Shown piece by piece: positions 16,112-23,793 of a stretch of 32,970 bases of DNA (within the stretch, counting starts at the first letter, position 1; each line of letters starts with the position of its first letter). Source of the DNA: an uncultured Oscillospiraceae bacterium. GTDB taxonomy: Bacteria; Bacillota; Clostridia; Oscillospirales; Oscillospiraceae. Made by a program: the position numbers and the translations under genes. The notes under the pieces were generated by a model, which saw only the letters and a program-made list of their open reading frames with translations, ran no database searches and was not told the DNA's origin. The stretch is from positions 1 to 32,970 of the forward strand of contig CAUBIP010000010.1 in assembly GCA_958436045.1 (NCBI GenBank), in the 5' to 3' direction.

Positions 16112-16872
16112 AGGCCGCTCCTTTTTGTGTTGATTTCCAGGGCAAGGCGCTGGTAAGCGTCCGCGCCCCGGCTGGACCTATCGTAGGCGGTGACGGGAAG
16201 CCCGTGGCTCGGGGCCTCCGCCAGGCGTACATTACGGGGAATCACCGTGGCAAAGACATTGCCGGGGAAGTGCCGCCGCACTTCCTGGGCGACCTGCATG
16301 GAGAAATTCGTGCGCCCATCAAACATCGTCAACAGGACGCCGAATATTTGCAGCGTCGGATTCAGGCTGCGCTTCACCCCGCGCATCGTCGCCATCAGGT
16401 CGGACAGGCCTTCCAAGGCGTAGTATTCGCATTGGACCGGGATGAGAATGCTGTGCGCGGCGCAGAGACTGTTCAGTGTCAGCAGTTCCAGGGAGGGCGG
16501 GCAGTCGATAAAAAGAAAATCATAGCTCGCAGCCAGTGGCTGCAGGGCCTCTTTTAAGACATAAGAACGATTTTCCAGCTCCGCCAGTTCCACACCCGCG
16601 CCGGCCAAAGCACTGCCGGAGGGCAGCACGTCGCCATAGCGGGTATGTACGACAGTGGACGCGGCATCCCGGCCGTTGATAATGACATCGTAGATATTGG
16701 CGGGGCATTTTCCCTTGTGGATGCCCATGCCCGAGGTTGCGTTGGCCTGCGGGTCAAAGTCACAGAGCAGCACGCGCTTGCCCAGGGCGGTCAGTGCGGC
16801 GGTAATATTGACGGCGGTGGTTGTTTTTCCCACGCCGCCTTTTTGATTGACGATCGCAATGATTTGGCCCAT
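16108..16872 (-). CDS. parA: Chromosome-partitioning ATPase ParA (Soj)
   Basis: Deviant Walker-type ATPase that works with ParB in origin segregation and replication control. The 254-residue protein starts MGQIIAIVNQKGGVGKTTT, containing the deviant Walker A (KGGVGKTT, residues 11-18). It shows CDFDPQANATSG (Walker A'), FIDCPPSLELLTLNSL (Walker B region) and the conserved GVLLTMFDGRTNFS. It has no N-terminal helix-turn-helix, as in chromosomal Soj. It heads an operon running parA-parB-membrane protein-serS-mscL. A promoter lies about 50 nt upstream. Confidence 0.97.
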   Translation of the reverse strand: MGQIIAIVNQKGGVGKTTTAVNITAALTALGKRVLLCDFDPQANATSGMGIHKGKCPANIYDVIINGRDAASTVVHTRYGDVLPSGSALAGAGVELAELENRSYVLKEALQPLAASYDFLFIDCPPSLELLTLNSLCAAHSILIPVQCEYYALEGLSDLMATMRGVKRSLNPTLQIFGVLLTMFDGRTNFSMQVAQEVRRHFPGNVFATVIPRNVRLAEAPSHGLPVTAYDRSSRGADAYQRLALEINTKRSGL

Positions 16873-16922
16873 AGATGAATCCTTCCTGTCGCGCGTGTTT
16901 CTTTTGGCTTGCCAATGCAGTT

Positions 16923-16950
16923 ATTATATCATATTTTAATATGAATGCAA
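16923..16950 (-). promoter_or_regulatory. Promoter of the parA operon
   Basis: On the minus strand TTGCAT (16945-16950) and a perfect TATAAT (16923-16928) are 16 nt apart, with an AT-rich spacer. It lies about 50 nt before the parA start and close to the parS site at 16999. Confidence 0.65.
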
Positions 16951-16982
16951 CCAATAATCTTTTGGAAGCTTCTCTCAAGAAA

Positions 16983-17023
16983 GAAAAATCAAGGGCAATG
17001 TTTCACGTGAAACATTGCCCTTG
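16983..17023 (-). terminator. lexA terminator whose stem contains parS
   Basis: Seven nt after the lexA stop (minus strand), a 34-bp perfect palindrome (16990-17023) gives a 17-bp stem with no unpaired loop in the DNA palindrome. It is followed by ATTTTTCTTT. The outer arm bases are caagggcaa/ttgcccttg and the inner 16 bp are parS. Confidence 0.75.
16999..17014. other. parS centromere-like site 1
   Basis: TGTTTCACGTGAAACA, identical to the Firmicute parS consensus bound by Spo0J, lies 127 bp upstream of the parA start. It forms the centre of a 34-bp perfect palindrome (16990-17023). Confidence 0.95.
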
Positions 17024-17030
17024 GTAAGCT

Positions 17031-17612
17031 TTAAGCAGGATAGTCGCGCTGCAGTGCGCAGACGCGCCCTAGAATTTGCGCCTCATCGGCAAAAATCGGC
17101 TGATAGGCCGGGTTTTCCGGCATGAGCCAGGCGTGCCCATCCTGCCGGGCAAAGCGCTTGACCGTGGCCTCCTCCCCAAGCAGCGCGACGACAATCTCCC
17201 CGGGAGATGCCGTAGGCTGCGGCTTCACGACGACGAGGTCGCCGTCTAAAATCCCTGCTTGAATCATGGAATCACCCTTGACACGCAGCGCAAAACAGTT
17301 TTCGCAGCCCTGCCAGGGAATATAGCCGGTGATGTTTTCAAACGCGAGGATCGGCACGCCTGCCGTAACGGTCCCCAGAATGGGGATCTGCCTCGGCTTT
17401 TCTCCGGGAACGGTAATGACGCGTTTTTTAAATTCTGGGAAGGCAATCAAACCCTCCCGCTGCATCGCGGTCAGGTGGTAGTGAACCGTGGCGGTCGACT
17501 TCAGGCCGACGGCCTCGCCAATCTCCCGAATGCTGGGGGAGTACCCATGCTCTGCGATGAATGAGGTCAAGTAGTCGTAAATTTCGTGCTTCTTTGTGCT
17601 TGTACGCGGCAT
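17031..17612 (-). CDS. lexA: SOS repressor LexA
   Basis: Repressor of DNA-damage genes that self-cleaves when stimulated by RecA filaments. The 193 residues contain an N-terminal winged helix-turn-helix (about 1-65; SPSIREIGEAVGLKSTATVHYHL) and a peptidase-S24 domain with the A84-G85 cleavage bond (VTAGVPILA), nucleophile Ser115 (GDSM) and general base Lys152 (ATVKRF). ATG 17612 is preferred over the GTG nine bases upstream because aaggag stands 9 nt before it. It is monocistronic, with a good promoter (17668-17696) and a terminator containing parS. Confidence 0.97.
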   Translation of the reverse strand: MPRTSTKKHEIYDYLTSFIAEHGYSPSIREIGEAVGLKSTATVHYHLTAMQREGLIAFPEFKKRVITVPGEKPRQIPILGTVTAGVPILAFENITGYIPWQGCENCFALRVKGDSMIQAGILDGDLVVVKPQPTASPGEIVVALLGEEATVKRFARQDGHAWLMPENPAYQPIFADEAQILGRVCALQRDYPA

Positions 17613-17667
17613 AAAGCTCACTCCTTGGCAATCAAAGCTGTGCGCTCGCTTTGAATTTTCTAGCCAT

Positions 17668-17696
17668 AGTATAGCACAAATTTTCGAGAATGTAAA
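17668..17696 (-). promoter_or_regulatory. lexA promoter
   Basis: Minus strand TTTACA (17691-17696), 17-nt spacer, TGC-TATACT extended -10 (17668-17673). The -35 is also one arm of an inverted repeat TGTAAA-8 nt-TTTACA (17691-17710), a possible operator. A canonical Gram-positive LexA box (GAAC-4-GTTC) was not found. Confidence 0.75.
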
Positions 17697-17705
17697 TACA
17701 TACGT

Positions 17706-18596
17706 TTACATTTTTAAATTGCCCGGGGAAAAATCCGGGATATACGCCTCACCGACGGCGGAGGCGTCCTGGGTGAAGCCGTCCTGAATCCCGCAGAGTG
17801 CCATCCAACTGACAGCGGCGTCGTATTCCAGGTCGGTCACGCGCCGGTCTAGGGGCGGCAGGTTGGCGGTCGCCGCAGTCGGTGTATACTGGCGCATCAG
17901 CGAAAATAGAACCTGTCCCGGGGCAAAGTGCGCCCCCACCCAGCTAATCACATCGAGCGTATTATCCAGCGCGCCGGGCAGCAGCAGGTGGCGGATTAAA
18001 ACGCCAGAGATTAGGGCACCGTCCTCAATTTGGAACGGTCCAGTTTGCCGGTACATCTCTGCAATGGCGGCTGCGGCGATTTCGGGATAATCCGCCGCGC
18101 GGCTCAGCCGTTGGGCTAGGGCGGCATCAGCGTATTTGTAATCTGGCAGATAGACGTCCACCAGGCCCTCTAATTGCCGCAGCGTTTCAACGGACTCGTA
18201 ACCGCCGCAGTTGTAGACGACCGGCACGGGCAGTTTGGGCAATAAGGCGGGAAGGATCGTCGGCAGAAAATGCGTCGGCGTGACAAGATTGATATTTTGG
18301 ACGCCGTCGTCGATCAGGCGCAGAAAAATATCTCGCAGCTGCTGCGATGTCATTGCTTCGCCCTGCCCGCCGTGACTGATGGGCTCGTTTTGGCAAAAAA
18401 CACACCCCAGGGTGCAGCCGGTGAAAAAGACCGCGCCGCTGCCGAAATTGCCGGAGATCACCGGCTCCTCCCAATAGTGGGCCGCGGCGCGAGCGGCATA
18501 GAGCGTGGCGGGCATATGGCAAAAGCCAAGCTGGCCCGCGGTCCGGTCGATGCTGCAGCGGCGGGGGCAGAGCTGGCAAGCTTTGTAATCCAGCAT
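17706..18596 (-). CDS. PflX-like radical SAM protein (COG1313 type)
   Basis: Radical SAM enzyme of the pyruvate-formate-lyase-activase-like family, reaction unknown. The 296 residues show an N-terminal cysteine cluster (CQLCPRRC and GFC, residues 7-27) and the radical SAM cluster motif CTLGCVFCQN (CxxxCxxC, about 61-70), followed by ISHGGQGE and a conserved NLVTPTHF strand (about 102-109). No glycyl-radical partner lies nearby, so an activase role is unsupported. The start ATG 18596 follows ggagg by 9 nt. The stop codon lies inside the inverted repeat upstream of the lexA -35, so transcription of this gene runs into the lexA promoter region. Confidence 0.88.
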   Translation of the reverse strand: MLDYKACQLCPRRCSIDRTAGQLGFCHMPATLYAARAAAHYWEEPVISGNFGSGAVFFTGCTLGCVFCQNEPISHGGQGEAMTSQQLRDIFLRLIDDGVQNINLVTPTHFLPTILPALLPKLPVPVVYNCGGYESVETLRQLEGLVDVYLPDYKYADAALAQRLSRAADYPEIAAAAIAEMYRQTGPFQIEDGALISGVLIRHLLLPGALDNTLDVISWVGAHFAPGQVLFSLMRQYTPTAATANLPPLDRRVTDLEYDAAVSWMALCGIQDGFTQDASAVGEAYIPDFSPGNLKM

Positions 18597-18664
18597 TCCT
18601 GTGCACCTCCAATCTATTGCATTACCTCAGTATACCGCGGAGAGACAATTCTGACAAGTCCTTC

Positions 18665-18693
18665 TTTACAGGCGGCGGGGGATACATTATAAT
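18665..18693 (+). promoter_or_regulatory. Promoter for rlmD
   Basis: TTTACA (18665-18670), 17-nt spacer, perfect TATAAT (18688-18693). It gives a leader of about 85 nt that contains the second parS site. The divergent radical SAM gene starts 69 bp away. Confidence 0.8.
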
Positions 18694-18748
18694 ATAGAGA
18701 CAATACGGATCCCCCGCGCGGCAATACACGGCGGGGGCGAAACGAAAA

Positions 18749-18764
18749 TGTTTCACGTGAAACA
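18749..18764. other. parS centromere-like site 2
   Basis: A second exact TGTTTCACGTGAAACA, 20 bp before the rlmD start and downstream of its promoter. ParB bound here could hinder rlmD transcription. Unlike site 1 it has no extended arms. Confidence 0.95.
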
Positions 18765-18783
18765 GGAAAAATGAGGGACGGCT

Positions 18784-20148
18784 ATGCTGCAGCTGCAAGA
18801 AATATACGAGACGGAAATCACAGGCTATACCAGCGATGGCCGCGGCGTTGCCCGCATTGACGGCTGCGTCGTCTTTGTGCCCAATACCATCGCCGGAGAG
18901 CGCTGCCGCGTCCGGATTTTGCATATCGGCAAGCACGGTGCGACGGGGAAGATCGAGTCAATCCTGGAAAAGTCGCCCCACCGGGTCCCCCGGGCTTGCC
19001 CCAATGCCAAGCTCTGCGGCGGCTGCTGCTTCTGGCATATGGATTACGAGGAGGAATGCCGCCTGAAGGCGCAGCGGGTGCGGGACGCACTGCAGCGCAT
19101 CGGCGGCTACGATCCGGGCGAGGTCCCGATCACCGGCGGTGGGACGGCGTGGCATTACCGCAACAAGGCCCAATACCCGGTGGCCAAGCTGCGGGGACGC
19201 GCAGAGGCTGGATTTTTCCGCGCGGGAACGCATCAGGTCGTTCCCGTCGAGACCTGCCTGATCCAGCATCCGGCGGCGGACCAGGCAAAGGCGGCGGTGC
19301 TGGACTATATGCGCCGCTGCCAGGTGCCGCCGTATGACGAAGCGACGTGCACGGGGCTGGTGCGGCATATTTATGTGCGGCGCGGTTGGGTCAGCGGGCA
19401 GGTCTTGGTGGGAATCGTCGCCAATGGGACGGCGCTGCCCCAGGAAAAAACGCTGGCCGCGCTTCTGCAGCAGCAGGTCGAGGGCTTGTGCAGCGTGGTT
19501 CTGTGTGTCAATACGCGGCCGGGCAATGCAATTTTAGGCCGGGAATTTCGGACAATCTGGGGCGCAGACACACTGGAGGATACACTGTGCGGCCTGCAAT
19601 TTCGAATCTCGCCCCGTTCCTTCTATCAGGTCAATCATGACCAGGCGGAGCGCCTCTATGAAAAGGCGCTGCAGCTCGCCGCGCTAGACAAGACGCAGAC
19701 GGTACTGGACCTCTATTGCGGCACTGGGACCATCACCTGCATTATGGCCCGCAGTGCCGGGCGTGCCATTGGTGTGGAGGTGATCCCCGAAGCGGTGGAG
19801 GACGCGAAGCAAAACGCGGCCCGCAATGGCTTGGAAAATGTCACATTTTTGTGCGCTGACGCCGGGCAGGCCGCGCAGCAGCTGGCAGAGCGCGGTACCG
19901 CGCCAGATGTGATCGTTGTGGACCCGCCCCGGAAGGGGCTGGATGAGACGGCGGTCCAGGCGGCCGCTGCTATGCAGCCCCGGCGTATCGTCTACGTCTC
20001 CTGCGACCCTGCGACCCTGGCCCGAGATATCAAGCGCTTCGCCCCTTTGGGGTATGTCCCCGCCCACGTAGAAGCGGTGGACCTGTTCCCCAGAACGGCG
20101 CATGTGGAGACGGTGGCATTGCTGGTAAAACAGGAGGCGCTGTATTGA
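18784..20148 (+). CDS. rlmD: 23S rRNA (uracil-5)-methyltransferase, RlmD/RlmCD type
   Basis: SAM-dependent enzyme that makes 5-methyluridine in 23S rRNA (or tRNA). The 454 residues contain an N-terminal TRAM domain (about 5-60), a [4Fe-4S] cysteine set (CPNAKLCGGC at about 75-84, with a further cysteine in VETCLIQHP near 159) and the SAM-binding LDLYCGTGTITC (about 309-320). Also seen are IVVDPPRKGLD (about 379-389) and the catalytic-cysteine motif YVSCDPATLARD (about 403-414). The length is normal. Gaggga precedes ATG 18784. Its stop overlaps the GNAT start by one base. Whether it modifies U1939, U747 or both cannot be told from sequence. Confidence 0.95.
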   Translation: MLQLQEIYETEITGYTSDGRGVARIDGCVVFVPNTIAGERCRVRILHIGKHGATGKIESILEKSPHRVPRACPNAKLCGGCCFWHMDYEEECRLKAQRVRDALQRIGGYDPGEVPITGGGTAWHYRNKAQYPVAKLRGRAEAGFFRAGTHQVVPVETCLIQHPAADQAKAAVLDYMRRCQVPPYDEATCTGLVRHIYVRRGWVSGQVLVGIVANGTALPQEKTLAALLQQQVEGLCSVVLCVNTRPGNAILGREFRTIWGADTLEDTLCGLQFRISPRSFYQVNHDQAERLYEKALQLAALDKTQTVLDLYCGTGTITCIMARSAGRAIGVEVIPEAVEDAKQNAARNGLENVTFLCADAGQAAQQLAERGTAPDVIVVDPPRKGLDETAVQAAAAMQPRRIVYVSCDPATLARDIKRFAPLGYVPAHVEAVDLFPRTAHVETVALLVKQEALY

Positions 20149-20717
20149 TGAGAAAAGGTAATGCAAGAATGGAATTAGAGACAAAACGGTTGCTGCTCCG
20201 GCCGTGGCAGACGGAGGACGCGGGTTGGCTGTATGAATATGCGAAGGACCCGGCGGTGGGGCCCGCGGCGGGGTGGCCAGCGCATCGGGATATCGAAGAG
20301 AGCCGCGCGCTGATCTGCACAGTGCTGAACGGCCCGGCGTGCTACGCCATCTGCGAAAAGGTATGTGACCATCCCATCGGCGCCATCGAGCTCAAGCTGT
20401 CGGAGAAGACGGAGCTGACGGACTGGGCGGCGGAATGCGAGCTGGGCTACTGGCTGGGCAGGTCATTCTGGGGCCGGGGCTATGTGCCAGAGGCGGCCCG
20501 GGTGCTTTTGCAGTACGGATTTACTGAGCTTGGGATGGAGGCCGTTTGGTGCGGGTATTATGTCGGCAATGAAAAGTCGAAACGGGTGCAGGAGAAGCTG
20601 GGGTTTGTGCCGCATCATCTGCGCCGGGCGGCGCCGGTCCCGCTGCTGGGCGAGACAAGAGATGAGCAGATCAATGTCTTGACCAAAGCCCGCTGGGCGG
20701 CGCTTTGCGCAGAATAA
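20148..20717 (+). CDS. GNAT-family N-acetyltransferase (RimJ/RimL-like)
   Basis: Acetyl-CoA-dependent acetyltransferase of about 189 residues, similar in layout to RimJ/RimL-type enzymes that acetylate protein N-termini or small molecules. Recognisable parts are the opening ELETKRLLLRPW, then CELGYWLGRSFWGRGYVPEAAR (about residues 95-116) containing the acetyl-CoA loop, and KSKRVQEKLGF (about 143-153). ATG 20148 shares a base with the rlmD stop and has aggagg 10 nt upstream. An internal ATG at 20169 directly before ELETKR is an alternative start. It is cotranscribed with rlmD and closed by a strong terminator. The substrate is unknown. Confidence 0.9.
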   Translation: MRKGNARMELETKRLLLRPWQTEDAGWLYEYAKDPAVGPAAGWPAHRDIEESRALICTVLNGPACYAICEKVCDHPIGAIELKLSEKTELTDWAAECELGYWLGRSFWGRGYVPEAARVLLQYGFTELGMEAVWCGYYVGNEKSKRVQEKLGFVPHHLRRAAPVPLLGETRDEQINVLTKARWAALCAE

Positions 20718-20727
20718 GCAAAATCAG

Positions 20728-20763
20728 AGCCGCGGCTGCAGAGAAATCTGCAGCCGCGGCTTT
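20728..20763. terminator. Strong bidirectional terminator
   Basis: A 15-bp perfect GC-rich stem (20728-20742 with 20747-20761) capped by a GAAA loop is followed by ttt. It separates the convergent GNAT and MATE genes. Confidence 0.85.
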
Positions 20764-20775
20764 ACCTGTTTCCTT

Positions 20776-22185
20776 TTAGATTTCAGTGTAGGGCGTGCTT
20801 TGCCGCAATTGCCGGTAGGTGCGGATGAGAAGGACGATCGCGATTAGAAAGGTCAAAATATCCGACAGCGGCATGGAGTAGAGCACGCCGTCCAGGCCAA
20901 AGAAGCACGGCAGCAGCAGTGCCAGACCGACGCCGAAGACGACCTCCCGCATCATGGAGAGCATCGTCGAGGCAGCAGCTTTTCCCATGGCTTGCAGGAA
21001 GATAAACGTCGCCTTATTGACACAGGCCAGGACGATCATGCAGAGATAGGTCCGGAATGCGTGGATCGCAAAATCTGTGTAATAAGTGCTTTCGTTGGCA
21101 GCGCCGAAGATAGCAATGAGCTGCCGCGGGAGAAATTCTACAAAAACAAACCCGACCGCACCGACGGCGGTTTCTGCAAGGAGCAGCTTTGTCAGCAGCT
21201 GCCGGACCCGCTGCGGCTGCTGGGCCCCCATATTATACCCGACAACGGGAATGCATCCGGCGGACATGCCGACAACAACAGAGATCACGATTTGGAAGAA
21301 TTTCATGACAATGCCAACCACGGCCATCGGAATCTGCGCGTAGCGCACCTGGCCGAAAATAGCATCCTGCGCACCGTATTTGCGCAGCATATTATTGATG
21401 GCAGCCATTGCCGCGACAAGGGAGATTTGGGAAAGAAAACTGGTCATACCCAGCACCAGCGTTCGGCGTAGGATCGCACCATTGGGGTGGAAATCTGCAC
21501 GCTGCGGTCGAATTAGTTTCATACGAAGCAGGTACCAGACGGCCAAGCCTGCGGTTAGTACCTGCCCAAGAACGGTTGCAACAGCCGCCCCCATCATGCC
21601 CCAGCGAAAGAGGAAAATGAAGATCGGATCCAGAATCAAATTAACGACGGCGCCTGCAAGCGTTGAGATCATGGCAAATTTGGGGCTCCCGTCAGCACGG
21701 ATGATCGGATTCATTGCCTGACCAAACATATAAAAAGGAATGCCAAGGGTGATATAAAAGAAATATTCCTGGCTATATTGAAATGTCTCTGCGTTAACTG
21801 TGCCGCCAAACATTGTGAGAATCGGATCAACAAGGCAAAGATAAAGGATTGTCAACAAGAGGCTGACAAGAATGACTGTTCCCACAGCGTTCCCAACGCT
21901 CTTTTTTGCGTCAGCAGCTTGATCTTGCCCTAAACTGATGCTGACAAAGGCACAGCAGCCGTCGCCGATCATAACCGCTAAGGCCAAGGCAATGACGGTC
22001 ATCGGGAATACAACGGTGTTGGCCGCATTGCCGTAGGAACCGAGATAAGCGGCGTTGGCAATAAATATCTGATCGACAATATTATAAAGCGCGCCGACCA
22101 AAAGTGAAATAATGCAGGGGACGGCATACCGACGCATCAGCTTGCCCACCGGTGCGGTCCCCAACGGGAGTGCGTTCTGATTCAT
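20776..22185 (-). CDS. MATE-family efflux transporter
   Basis: Cation-coupled multidrug/metabolite exporter of the MATE family in the cytoplasmic membrane. The 469 residues show 12 hydrophobic segments in two similar halves, a typical start (MNQNALPLGTAPVGKLMRRYAVPCI) and the substrate/ion region near VVGYNMGAQQPQRVRQLL. The longer open frame begins further upstream, but ATG 22185 follows aaagg and fits the family N-terminus. The 5' leader holds a long hairpin followed by U residues (see 22215-22260), suggesting regulated expression. Substrate unknown. Confidence 0.93.
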   Translation of the reverse strand: MNQNALPLGTAPVGKLMRRYAVPCIISLLVGALYNIVDQIFIANAAYLGSYGNAANTVVFPMTVIALALAVMIGDGCCAFVSISLGQDQAADAKKSVGNAVGTVILVSLLLTILYLCLVDPILTMFGGTVNAETFQYSQEYFFYITLGIPFYMFGQAMNPIIRADGSPKFAMISTLAGAVVNLILDPIFIFLFRWGMMGAAVATVLGQVLTAGLAVWYLLRMKLIRPQRADFHPNGAILRRTLVLGMTSFLSQISLVAAMAAINNMLRKYGAQDAIFGQVRYAQIPMAVVGIVMKFFQIVISVVVGMSAGCIPVVGYNMGAQQPQRVRQLLTKLLLAETAVGAVGFVFVEFLPRQLIAIFGAANESTYYTDFAIHAFRTYLCMIVLACVNKATFIFLQAMGKAAASTMLSMMREVVFGVGLALLLPCFFGLDGVLYSMPLSDILTFLIAIVLLIRTYRQLRQSTPYTEI

Positions 22186-22214
22186 AAAATTTCGGCCTTT
22201 CTGCATAAAAATAG

Positions 22215-22260
22215 ACGTGTGGCATCTTGCGCAACTGGAATTACACAAAATGCCACACGT
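22215..22260 (-). promoter_or_regulatory. Leader hairpin upstream of the MATE gene (possible attenuator)
   Basis: Ten-base perfect arms, acgtgtggca and tgccacacgt (22215-22224 and 22251-22260), enclose a 26-nt loop. On the minus strand the stem is followed by CTATTTTT and then the MATE ribosome binding site. This arrangement resembles an intrinsic terminator in a leader. A five-codon frame GTG-TGG-CAT-TTT-GTG-TAA starts in the first arm. No known riboswitch class is recognised. Confidence 0.5.
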
Positions 22261-22269
22261 TGTTCCTTT

Positions 22270-22298
22270 ATTTTAGCTGCCCTTTGCAGAAAAAGCAA
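22270..22298 (-). promoter_or_regulatory. Candidate promoter of the MATE gene
   Basis: Minus strand TTGCTT (22293-22298), 17-nt spacer, TAAAAT (22270-22275). Transcription would begin at the base of the leader hairpin. Confidence 0.5.
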
Positions 22299-22527
22299 AT
22301 GATGATTTTGCACAAAAATCAATAGTGTGATGAAATAAAAATAATGCAGACCGCTGTATGCTGCCAAAGCTTTTGCCGATATGCCGCCTAATCGCAGCGC
22401 CATTGGGCCCGCTTCCTGTCCACATTGCCGTTGGGCAGGAAGGGGACCTGCTCGCGCGCCAGCAGAGCGGCTTGCTCCGGCCAGCCCGGCGCCAGTCGCC
22501 CTGCGTGATGCAGTACCTGAAGCGGAG

Positions 22528-23011
22528 CAATTTCGGCACGAGGGCGTCTATCCGGTCATCATCCAGCGAGAGGATTGGGATCAGGCGCAGGAGCTGCTGA
22601 AACAGAACGCCAGGAATCCCCCGGCTCCCGGCAATAAGGCCAAGCATCGTTATGCGGGGCTTTTGGCCTGTGCCGAGTGTGGTAACCCGTTTGTTCCCAT
22701 GATCCGATATTGGAACGGCAGTCGCCGTGTGGAATATGTTTGCAAAGGCTACCACCGGAACGGCAAAACCTATTGTTCCTCCCACCGCATCCATGAGGAA
22801 ACACTGGATGCGAGGGTATGGGAGCTCGTTCCGCACGGCTCGTGAGAGCCGTGCGGAGGAGCTGAAGAAACTGGCACAGATGCAAAAAATGTGGGCGTTG
22901 AGGAAACCAATCCTCGACGCCCACATTTTGTCGTTACAAGGGAAAGTGCTGGAACTGGAAGAAGAGATAGATGAGATCGTGATAGAAAAAGTATTTGCAG
23001 GCAACCACTAA
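22528..23011 (+). pseudogene. C-terminal half of a large serine recombinase, frameshifted
   Basis: Fragment of a Tn4451/TnpX-like or ICE serine recombinase. It contains the recombinase linker (VYPVIIQREDWDQAQELL), the zinc beta-ribbon (LLACAECGNPF with a later VCKGYH and YCSSH, supplying four Cys) and the coiled-coil tail (KVLELEEEIDEIVIEKVF). The zinc-ribbon part and the tail are in different frames; the shift lies at about 22822-22832. Beside it is a perfect 11-bp inverted repeat (22831-22841 and 22846-22856) within the coding sequence. No catalytic domain precedes it. The 22381-22520 stretch shows no recombinase similarity. The catalytic N-terminus lies on the other strand at 23013-23242, pointing at this fragment. 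Confidence 0.75.
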
Positions 23012-23242
23012 AGCATCGCAACTGCTTGCCTGGTTGTCCTCTTCGGTACTTACACGGCAGTAGGCACAGACACGGAGTTTTTTCTTTTCCGCATCTGTGA
23101 CCAGATCCTTTTTTGCCGGTATAATCTGCACCTCCTTCTGAGGACCGTTGGCATACGCCTCACGAATCGCATCTTTGGTAGACTGCCTTTTCTCATCACT
23201 ACGCCCACGCGGTCGAAGTGGTTGTTTCTTGGTTATTTTCAT
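22934..23242 (-). pseudogene. N-terminal fragment of a serine recombinase
   Basis: Starts with a perfect ggaggtg ribosome binding site and encodes a basic N-terminal extension followed by LRVCAYCRVSTEEDNQASS (about residues 55-73), the resolvase catalytic N-terminus with the YCRVS nucleophile serine. After QASS the similarity stops at about position 23020 and the frame reads through 90 bases of the opposite-strand recombinase tail. The gene is therefore cut about 70 residues in and cannot make an active recombinase. It probably derives from the same gene as the convergent C-terminal fragment through an internal inversion, or from a second copy. Confidence 0.75.
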
Positions 23243-23390
23243 ACGGGTTCACCTCCTCCCGCTGCAGAATTGTAACTGTGGCAAGAAATCCACAGGCTAC
23301 GGCAGCACGGAGCCGGCGCCCTTTAATTATAGCGCAAAAGCATCATATTTGAGCGATATTTACAGTTCATCCCGTATGTATTCTGGACAA

Positions 23391-23414
23391 AAAAATAAGA
23401 AGCCCGAAGGCTTC
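23391..23414 (-). terminator. Terminator of the Xre regulator gene
   Basis: On the minus strand, GAAGCC-TTCG-GGCTTC (23399-23414) is followed by TTATTTTTTT, 3 nt after the regulator stop. The UUCG tetraloop and U-tract make it a typical intrinsic terminator. The rest of the 23243-23417 gap shows no gene. Confidence 0.8.
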
Positions 23415-23417
23415 CTA

Positions 23418-23732
23418 TTATTCGTTGTCATGGCTCATGGCTTTGAGCATTTGGATGGCTGCGGATTTCTGGCTCGGCGTAAGGCAGACCCAACAGTCAA
23501 ACAGTTCCTTCATATCCGGGGTCAGTTCGACCATATCGGTGTCAGCGAAGAACTGCGACATAGTGATGCCGAATCCTCTGCATATCGTCTCAAGGGTCGC
23601 AACGGAAGGAACTGTATTTCTTCTGAAGATGTTTCCGATAGTGGACTGTGCCAAACCGCACTCTTTTGAAAGTTTGTACTCCGTCCATCCGCGTTCCCGC
23701 AATAACTGCTGGAGACGAGCGTGCGTATCCAT
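23418..23732 (-). CDS. Xre-family (Cro/CI-type) transcriptional regulator
   Basis: Small DNA-binding protein of 104 residues. The helix-turn-helix covers about residues 5-62 (LSKECGLAQSTIGNIFRRNTVPS is the turn and recognition helix), followed by a short acidic/helical tail (LTPDMKELFDCWVCLTPSQKSAAIQML). This N-HTH plus short C-tail layout is common in regulators of conjugative elements and prophages. It lies among decayed recombinase and YpsA-like genes, which supports a mobile-element origin. It is transcribed divergently from the YpsA-like pseudogene, whose promoter it may have controlled. Confidence 0.88.
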   Translation of the reverse strand: MDTHARLQQLLRERGWTEYKLSKECGLAQSTIGNIFRRNTVPSVATLETICRGFGITMSQFFADTDMVELTPDMKELFDCWVCLTPSQKSAAIQMLKAMSHDNE

Positions 23733-23793
23733 AGCATCACCACTTTTCTCATATCTATTTTACTTCCAAGGTGAGAGATAATATACATACGAG

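Noticed and set aside
22376..22520. GC-rich stretch readable on the minus strand as a helical peptide ending before a TAG (LAREQVPFLPNGNVDRK)
   Set aside because: It may be the relic of an unrelated gene end, but it is too short and has no start or family signature, so no feature was assigned.
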